Origin: Enterococcus_I eurekensis
GTDB lineage: Bacteria > Bacillota > Bacilli > Lactobacillales > Enterococcaceae
Assembly (NCBI RefSeq): GCF_042654605.1
Contig: NZ_JBHSGT010000007.1
Coordinates: forward strand, 1 to 27,027
Length of the DNA stretch: 27,027 nt
Direction: 5' to 3'
This document shows, one piece after another, positions 22,196-27,027 of this stretch (position 1 is its first letter; each line of letters begins with the position of its first letter). Position numbers and translations under genes: made by a program. The notes beneath the pieces were generated by a model. The model saw nothing but the letters and a program-made list of their open reading frames with translations. It had not been told where the DNA came from and did no database searches.

Positions 22196-23506
22196 TTAGT
22201 TATATTTCGGTAAATAATTACCATGGGCCTCAATTAAATCATCGACCAAGTTACGAATATCATCAATCGATAATTCTGAATTTGTATGCGGATCCATTAA
22301 TGCAGCTTGGTAAATCTTGTCTTTGCTTAATGTTAATGCGGCTTCCACTGTTAATTGTTGTACATTAATATTTGTGCGATTTAGCGCAGCTAGTTGTGTT
22401 GGCAAATCACCGACATAGGTTGGCTGAATCCCATTTTTATCGACTAAACATGGAACTTCAACACAACTATCCGTTGGTAGATTCGTAATTAAACCAGTGT
22501 TCATTACATTTCCTGCAATCATTGTTGGATTGCCAGTCACGATCGCATCCATAATATAAGAAGCATATTCACGGCTTCTAGTGTGCGTTAATTGACCGTT
22601 ATGTACAATCTCATCGCGTTGTTTTTCCCACCCAGAAATTTGTGCGACACAACGACTTAAATACTCATCAATCGGAATACCAAATCGCTCAATTAATTCA
22701 GGGTATTTTGACTTAATGAAATAGGGATGATACTCCGCATTATGCTCACTTGACTCTGTAATGTAATAGCCAAAGTTTCGCATCAATTCAAAACGAACGG
22801 CATCATTATGCGGCATTGGTTTTGCCAACGCTTTTTCTTTAATGACAGGATAGAAGTCCTCACCTTTATAGTTAATCTCAAGAAGCCAAGCCATATGATT
22901 AATGCCTGCAATTTTCCACTGAAAATCATTTAAATCGTACGCTTCACTAATTCCTAAGTTCTGAAGTAAATCGGGTACACAAACTTGAACACTGTGACAT
23001 AACCCTACGGTTTTAATATTTGTACCTTTTGCAACAGCCATCGTTAACATCGCCATTGGATTTGTGTAATTCAATAATAAGGCATTGGGACAAACTTCTT
23101 CCATCTCTCTAGCAAAAGCCAACATGACTGGAATTGTCCGTAACGCACGGAATATACCACCAATACCCAATGTATCTGCAATTGTTTGCTTCAATCCATA
23201 TTTTTTAGGAATTTCAAAATCAATCACCGTTGAAGGTTCATAACCACCCACTTGAATCGCATTTATGACAAAATCAGCACCTCTTAATGCTTCCTTGCGA
23301 TTGTAATAAGAAGTAATCGTTGCGCGGTTTTGATTTGAATTTTTATTAATATTTTTTAACATTAATTCAGATTCTCGTAAACGATCTTCATCAATATCAT
23401 ACAAAGCGATATCTGCCTGTTGTAAACTAGGTGTCAACATCGCATCCCCTAAAACATTTTTTGCAAAGACCGTACTTCCTGCACCAATAAAAGTAATTTT
23501 AACCAT
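22196..23506 (-). CDS. melA: Alpha-galactosidase, glycoside hydrolase family 4 (MelA-like)
   Basis: NAD- and Mn-dependent GH4 enzyme that cleaves alpha-galactosides such as melibiose by a redox elimination mechanism in the cytoplasm. The N-terminal Rossmann motif is ITFIGAGSTVFAKN. LLNYTNPMAM holds the sugar-contact Asn149. Metal ligands are Cys170 in GLCHSVQ and His204 in INHMAW. The CHS signature and FAKNVLGD resemble Bacillus MelA rather than 6-phospho-alpha-glucosidases, which usually have a different Cys motif context. The 436 residues fit. ATG at 23506 has GGGAGG 7 bases upstream; an ATG at 23521 places that site inside the gene. The AraC regulator lies directly upstream, but no sugar permease is in the window. 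Confidence 0.88.
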   Translation of the reverse strand: MVKITFIGAGSTVFAKNVLGDAMLTPSLQQADIALYDIDEDRLRESELMLKNINKNSNQNRATITSYYNRKEALRGADFVINAIQVGGYEPSTVIDFEIPKKYGLKQTIADTLGIGGIFRALRTIPVMLAFAREMEEVCPNALLLNYTNPMAMLTMAVAKGTNIKTVGLCHSVQVCVPDLLQNLGISEAYDLNDFQWKIAGINHMAWLLEINYKGEDFYPVIKEKALAKPMPHNDAVRFELMRNFGYYITESSEHNAEYHPYFIKSKYPELIERFGIPIDEYLSRCVAQISGWEKQRDEIVHNGQLTHTRSREYASYIMDAIVTGNPTMIAGNVMNTGLITNLPTDSCVEVPCLVDKNGIQPTYVGDLPTQLAALNRTNINVQQLTVEAALTLSKDKIYQAALMDPHTNSELSIDDIRNLVDDLIEAHGNYLPKYN

Positions 23507-23530
23507 TGAATTGCCTCCCATTCAAATTTC

Positions 23531-23572
23531 ATATCTAAATAAATCATAAAGGAAACGTTCTCATTTAGATAT
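23531..23572 (-). promoter_or_regulatory. melA promoter with a flanking 10-bp dyad and cre-like site
   Basis: On the minus strand, TATGAT (23548-23543) is the -10 and a poor TATCTA the -35, 17 bases apart. The 16-base cre-like ATGAGAACGTTTCCTT (23564-23549) fills the spacer and matches 14 of 16 positions of WTGNNARCGNWWWCAW. Exact inverted repeats ATATCTAAAT (23531-23540) and 23563-23572 flank it all. This suggests CcpA repression plus AraC-dependent activation. Confidence 0.6.
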
Positions 23573-23595
23573 AACACTTTTTTAGGTCTCTATCG

Positions 23596-24423
23596 CTATT
23601 TTTTAGATTCTTTCGCTTTTTTTCGATATTCAAGTGGACTGACACCATGATAGTTTTTAAAAGCTCGTGAAAACGTCAAGGGATTTTCATAGCCTACTAG
23701 ATAAGCAATTTCCTTTACACTTTTATTACTACGTTGTAACAAATTACCACTTTCTTGCATTCGAAAAAATCGTAAATAATCATTTGGTGTCATTCCCATT
23801 TCTTGTTTAATCACTTGACTAAAGTAAGATTTGTTCAAACCGAACGATTGAGCAATTTCCGAAATTTTCAAATCCGGTTTGCGATAATAATGTTTAACAT
23901 ATGTGACAAAAGAATAGCTGTACCTTCTTTGCTCTTCATCCGATAAATCATTTTTAGAAACTTCAGAATGAAAGACACTTAATATATCATATAAATATTG
24001 TTGAATTAACAATTGATTGCTATTTGATAATAAATTCGGACTAAAAATATGCTTAAACCGTTCTAAAACAAGAGCTTCGTTCTTTGCTTCTCCGACATGA
24101 CTGAGCGAATCAATTTTTAAATATCTAAGAACTTCTTCGACTTTATTACCATTAAATCCAATCCAATAGTATTCCCAGGGCGTATCCGCACTAGCTTCAT
24201 AATCAGTCACCACTGACGGTCGCAATAGAAAAAAATCACCTTTACTTAATTCATATTTGGTTCCTTCGACCGTGAATGTACCTGACCCATCCACAATAAA
24301 ATGTAAAATATAGTCTTCACGAATACTTGGACCAAACTGATGAGAGGGTGCACATTTTTGATGACCAATATTATACAAGTATAAATCATCAAAAAAAGAC
24401 TTCTCAAAAAAATATTCTTCCAT
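23596..24423 (-). CDS. AraC-family transcriptional regulator (cupin sensor), probable melA activator
   Basis: 275 residues. An N-terminal cupin-like arabinose-binding domain (about 1-150) includes ILHFIVDGSGTFTVEG and GDFFLLRPSVVTDYEA. The C-terminal double helix-turn-helix (about 175-270) has ISEIAQSFGLNKSYFSQVIK and VKEIAYLVGYENPLTFSRAF, followed by HGVSPLEYRKK. This layout is that of MsmR/RafR-type activators of alpha-galactoside genes. I chose ATG at 24423 with GGAGG 5 bases upstream; a longer frame reaching 24459 has no support. It lies 89 bases upstream of melA on the same strand, which suggests activation of the melA promoter in that gap. Confidence 0.92.
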   Translation of the reverse strand: MEEYFFEKSFFDDLYLYNIGHQKCAPSHQFGPSIREDYILHFIVDGSGTFTVEGTKYELSKGDFFLLRPSVVTDYEASADTPWEYYWIGFNGNKVEEVLRYLKIDSLSHVGEAKNEALVLERFKHIFSPNLLSNSNQLLIQQYLYDILSVFHSEVSKNDLSDEEQRRYSYSFVTYVKHYYRKPDLKISEIAQSFGLNKSYFSQVIKQEMGMTPNDYLRFFRMQESGNLLQRSNKSVKEIAYLVGYENPLTFSRAFKNYHGVSPLEYRKKAKESKK

Positions 24424-24442
24424 CCTATCCTCCACGTTTATT

Positions 24443-24479
24443 AAAAAAAAAGGAAGCAACCGCCGTCACTCCCCCTTTT
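24443..24479 (-). terminator. Terminator downstream of nadE
   Basis: On the minus strand AAAAGGGGG pairs with CTTCCTTTT (two G-U pairs) around a 14-base loop, and the T run continues. It lies about 62 bases beyond the nadE stop and 20 bases before the AraC ATG. The stem is weaker than the others here. Confidence 0.6.
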
Positions 24480-24540
24480 CGCTTAATTGTTATTCGTTAC
24501 TAAACATTAACATTTTTAGCACGAATGACTCTCTGAATAC

Positions 24541-25365
24541 TTATTTCCAAAAATCATCTTTAATCGAAATTGGCAAGTGGCGTTTATGTTCGCCTTTTTT
24601 CCACCAATTTTCAATTGTTTCTTGCGCTTCCTTTGGAACAGTTTTACCTTCTAAATAATCATCGATATCGGTGTATGATACGCCTAATACCGTTTCGTCT
24701 GCAACCATTGGTCGATTTTCTTCCAAATCAGCTACCGGAACTTTTAAATATAAACTAGCTGGTGCTTCAAGGGCTTTTAAAACTTCACGTCCTTGACGTT
24801 TATTTAAGGTCGCAATCGGAATTATATCGGCTGCACCATCACCAAATTTCGTAAAGAAGCCAGTTAGGTTCTCAGCTGCATGATCCGTTCCTAAAACAGC
24901 ACCTTGATGTGCTCCAGCAATCGCATATTGCGTGACCATCCGTTGACGTGCTTTAATATTGCCTTTATTGTAATCCGTTACGTCAATACCAATGGCAGTT
25001 AATTCAGCTACTTGTGCATCGACAGCCGGTTTGATATCGACCGTAATTTGACTATCTGCGTTAATAAAATCCATTGCGCGCTTCGCATCTTCTTCATCGT
25101 TTTGTTTGCCATAGGGTAAACGAACTGCGATGAAATAGTAGTCCGAGTCATTGGTTTCTTGACGCATTTCTTCCATCGTAAGTTGTGCTAGGCGACCAAC
25201 CAGTGTTGAATCTTGACCACCACTAATCCCTAAGACAAAGGTTTTAATAAAAGGATGGGCCTTCAAATAGTCCTTCATAAATTCAATACTTTGACGAATA
25301 GCAACTTCGGGATCAATGGTTGGTTCAACACCTAATTTTTCAATAATTTCAGTTTGTAAAGTCAT
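24541..25365 (-). CDS. nadE: NH3-dependent NAD+ synthetase NadE
   Basis: Amidates nicotinic acid adenine dinucleotide to NAD+ using ammonia and ATP. It is the short form (274 residues) with no glutaminase domain. The PP-loop is SGGQDS at residues 48-53. LGTDHAAENLTGFFTKFGDG (159-178) holds the ATP/NaAD-binding and metal site, and LNKRQGREVLKAL follows. ENRPMVADETVLGVSYTDID is the conserved late segment. It starts 12 bases after the pncB stop, with AAGGAG 8 bases before ATG, and forms a two-gene NAD salvage operon with it. The intermediate step (nadD) is not in the window. Confidence 0.96.
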   Translation of the reverse strand: MTLQTEIIEKLGVEPTIDPEVAIRQSIEFMKDYLKAHPFIKTFVLGISGGQDSTLVGRLAQLTMEEMRQETNDSDYYFIAVRLPYGKQNDEEDAKRAMDFINADSQITVDIKPAVDAQVAELTAIGIDVTDYNKGNIKARQRMVTQYAIAGAHQGAVLGTDHAAENLTGFFTKFGDGAADIIPIATLNKRQGREVLKALEAPASLYLKVPVADLEENRPMVADETVLGVSYTDIDDYLEGKTVPKEAQETIENWWKKGEHKRHLPISIKDDFWK

Positions 25366-25377
25366 GATCTTATCTCC

Positions 25378-26844
25378 TTATCCGTGCATTTCTCGAACGC
25401 GTTTGCGCACATCCTCTAATGTTTTCATTTTGTGATTCCAACATTCCGTTGATAAATCAACTGGATATGGTTGTGGATTTAAATCACGTTTATACTCTTC
25501 CCAAAGTGCATCAAGACATTCATGGCAATAGGCTTTAATCTCTCCTAGTGAAGGCAATTGATAGACTAATTTCCCTTCAACAAAAATATCTTGAAGTACT
25601 GGGCGTGCATAGAATTCAGACACCGTTTTACTAATATAAGTATGAACCGGATGGAACATATAAATACTTTCTTCTTTACGAGGATCTTCATTCCATAAAG
25701 TCACGTAATCCCCTTCAGACTTCCCATCTTTTTTACGCGTGATCCGCCAAACTTGTTTTTTACCTGGTGTTGATACTTTTTCTGCATTGCCAGAAAGTTT
25801 AATGGTATCAATCATCTCGCCATTTTCGTCTTCAATGGACACTAATTTATAAACGCCACCTAAAGCCGGTTGATCGTAAGCGGTAATTAATTTGGTACCG
25901 ACACCCCAAACATCAATTTTTGCTTTTTGCATTTTTAAACTTAGAATCGTATTTTCATCTAAATCATTTGAGGCATAAATTTTAGCATTGTGGAACCCTG
26001 CATCATCTAGTTGTTCACGAACCTTCTTAGAAATATAAGCCATATCTCCACTATCAATCCGAACACCTAAGAAATTAATTTGATTGCCCAACTCTTTTGC
26101 GACACGAATCGCTGTCGGTACACCTAATTTTAAAGTGTCATACGTATCAACTAAAAAGACACAATCCTTGTGCGTTTTTGCGTAAGCCATAAATGCATCA
26201 TAATCATTGCCATAAGACTGAACCAATGAATGCGCATGCGTCCCACTAGCTGGGATCCCAAAAATTTTACCTGCACGCACATTACTTGTCGCATCGGCTC
26301 CACCAATAAAGGCCGCACGAGTTCCCCAAATCGCTGCATCCATTTCTTGCGCCCGGCGTGAACCAAATTCTAATAATGGATCGCTTCCAATCACGGATTT
26401 AATGCGAGCCGCTTTGGTTGCGATCAATGTTTGGAAATTAACAATATTTAATAATGCCGTTTCAATCAATTGTGCTTGCGCTAAAGGCCCTTCTACTTGA
26501 ATAATTGGTTCATTGCTAAAAACCAAGTCGCCTTCAAGTGCCGAACGAATCGTACAGCTAAATTCAAAATCAGCTAAATACGATAAAAATTCTTCCGGAT
26601 ATTCTCCTAGATCACGTAAGTAGGACAAGTCCGTCTCAGTGAAATGTAATTTTTCTAAATAATCTACGAGACGTTCCAATCCAGCAAAAATCGCATAGCC
26701 ATTTTTAAATGGCATCTCTCTAAAATAACATTCAAAGACGGAATGCGTATCCGCTCGACCCAGTGCCCAGTACGTATACATCATATTAATTTGGTATAAA
26801 TCGGTATGCAGCGTTAAACTATCATCCTTATATAATTTATCCAT
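25378..26844 (-). CDS. pncB: Nicotinate phosphoribosyltransferase PncB
   Basis: Converts nicotinic acid and PRPP to nicotinate mononucleotide, the entry step of NAD salvage. The 488 residues match the bacterial long form. Blocks seen are LHTDLYQINMMYTYWALGR at the N-terminus, LEFGSRRAQEMDAAIWGTRA (the catalytic core), PASGTHAHSLVQSYGN, VRIDSGDMAYISKKVRE and the DVWGVGTKLITAYDQPALGG phosphoribosyl-binding stretch. I chose ATG at 26844 with GAGGAG 9 bases upstream; an upstream TTG is only 3 bases from that site. A TATAAT -10 on the minus strand (26878-26883) lies 34 bases upstream with no good -35. Confidence 0.96.
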   Translation of the reverse strand: MDKLYKDDSLTLHTDLYQINMMYTYWALGRADTHSVFECYFREMPFKNGYAIFAGLERLVDYLEKLHFTETDLSYLRDLGEYPEEFLSYLADFEFSCTIRSALEGDLVFSNEPIIQVEGPLAQAQLIETALLNIVNFQTLIATKAARIKSVIGSDPLLEFGSRRAQEMDAAIWGTRAAFIGGADATSNVRAGKIFGIPASGTHAHSLVQSYGNDYDAFMAYAKTHKDCVFLVDTYDTLKLGVPTAIRVAKELGNQINFLGVRIDSGDMAYISKKVREQLDDAGFHNAKIYASNDLDENTILSLKMQKAKIDVWGVGTKLITAYDQPALGGVYKLVSIEDENGEMIDTIKLSGNAEKVSTPGKKQVWRITRKKDGKSEGDYVTLWNEDPRKEESIYMFHPVHTYISKTVSEFYARPVLQDIFVEGKLVYQLPSLGEIKAYCHECLDALWEEYKRDLNPQPYPVDLSTECWNHKMKTLEDVRKRVREMHG

Positions 26845-26966
26845 GTTCAATAACTCCTCTTCTCTATTTACTTCTCTATTATATCAAAAAAAATGCATGA
26901 AGGTTTAAAATTAAATGAAAAAGCAGTATAAAAGAGGTATTCTATCATAGTAACATTAAATGGTTG

Positions 26967-27008
26967 TATAATATTTGGTGTTGATGGAAAAATCTCATAG
27001 AGATTTTC
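26967..27008 (+). promoter_or_regulatory. Possible plus-strand promoter and leader hairpin at the window edge
   Basis: TATAAT at 26967-26972, without a convincing -35, is followed by a hairpin GAAAAATCTC-ATA-GAGATTTTC (26987-27008, one bulge). They may belong to a gene beginning beyond the window. From 26845 to here there is no gene. Confidence 0.3.
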
Positions 27009-27027
27009 TTTCGGCACTTTTTTTATT

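Overview
The window is a low-GC Gram-positive chromosome segment, most likely from the Lactobacillales and plausibly Enterococcaceae. The reasons are AT-rich codon use, strong AGGAGG-type ribosome sites with many TTG and GTG starts, a stand-alone CoaB next to CoaC and an ECF pantothenate-type S component, a MmcQ-TsaE-GNAT cluster near eutD/pta and ung, a solo NrdI, and pncB-nadE salvage. The taxon is an inference. I see no tRNA, rRNA, CRISPR array or insertion sequence. Most of the window is ordinary core metabolism, separated by clear bidirectional hairpin terminators.

Layout. Positions 74-3026 (+) hold a four-gene operon: a YhdH/AcuI-type reductase, coaB, coaC and a membrane S component for pantothenate or a related precursor. 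Positions 3142-5577 hold a GH1 6-phospho-beta-glucosidase diverging from a GntR/UTRA regulator. Positions 5660-7466 hold murB diverging from exoA (exonuclease III family). Positions 7534-10966 (-) hold ung, pta, a MmcQ/YjbR protein, tsaE and a GNAT acetyltransferase. Positions 11100-12598 (+) hold a Cof-type HAD phosphatase and a LURP-one-related protein. Next come a second GNAT (-), then nrdI and a LysR regulator (+).

Positions 14707-16255 (-) are the most unusual part. An apparently intact anaerobic sulfatase-maturating radical SAM enzyme lies directly behind a heavily decayed Cys-type sulfatase, which has a nonsense codon, three single-base frameshifts (one inside the catalytic motif) and a large internal deletion. 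The dead gene keeps a promoter overlapped by a perfect dyad. Positions 16630-19919 hold a D-2-hydroxyacid dehydrogenase and a YjiH-type membrane transporter, diverging from an IclR regulator. The shared control region carries an IclR-like operator and a Rex/Crp-like palindrome. A small 4-oxalocrotonate tautomerase gene follows, with an apparent C-terminal frameshift.

Positions 20264-26844 (-) hold a three-domain Xaa-Pro aminopeptidase, a GH4 alpha-galactosidase (melA-like) with its AraC-type regulator and a cre-like site, then nadE and pncB. I found no obviously new multi-gene system. The most informative signals are the orphaned sulfatase maturase, the tautomerase frameshift and the dyad operators in the catabolic control regions.
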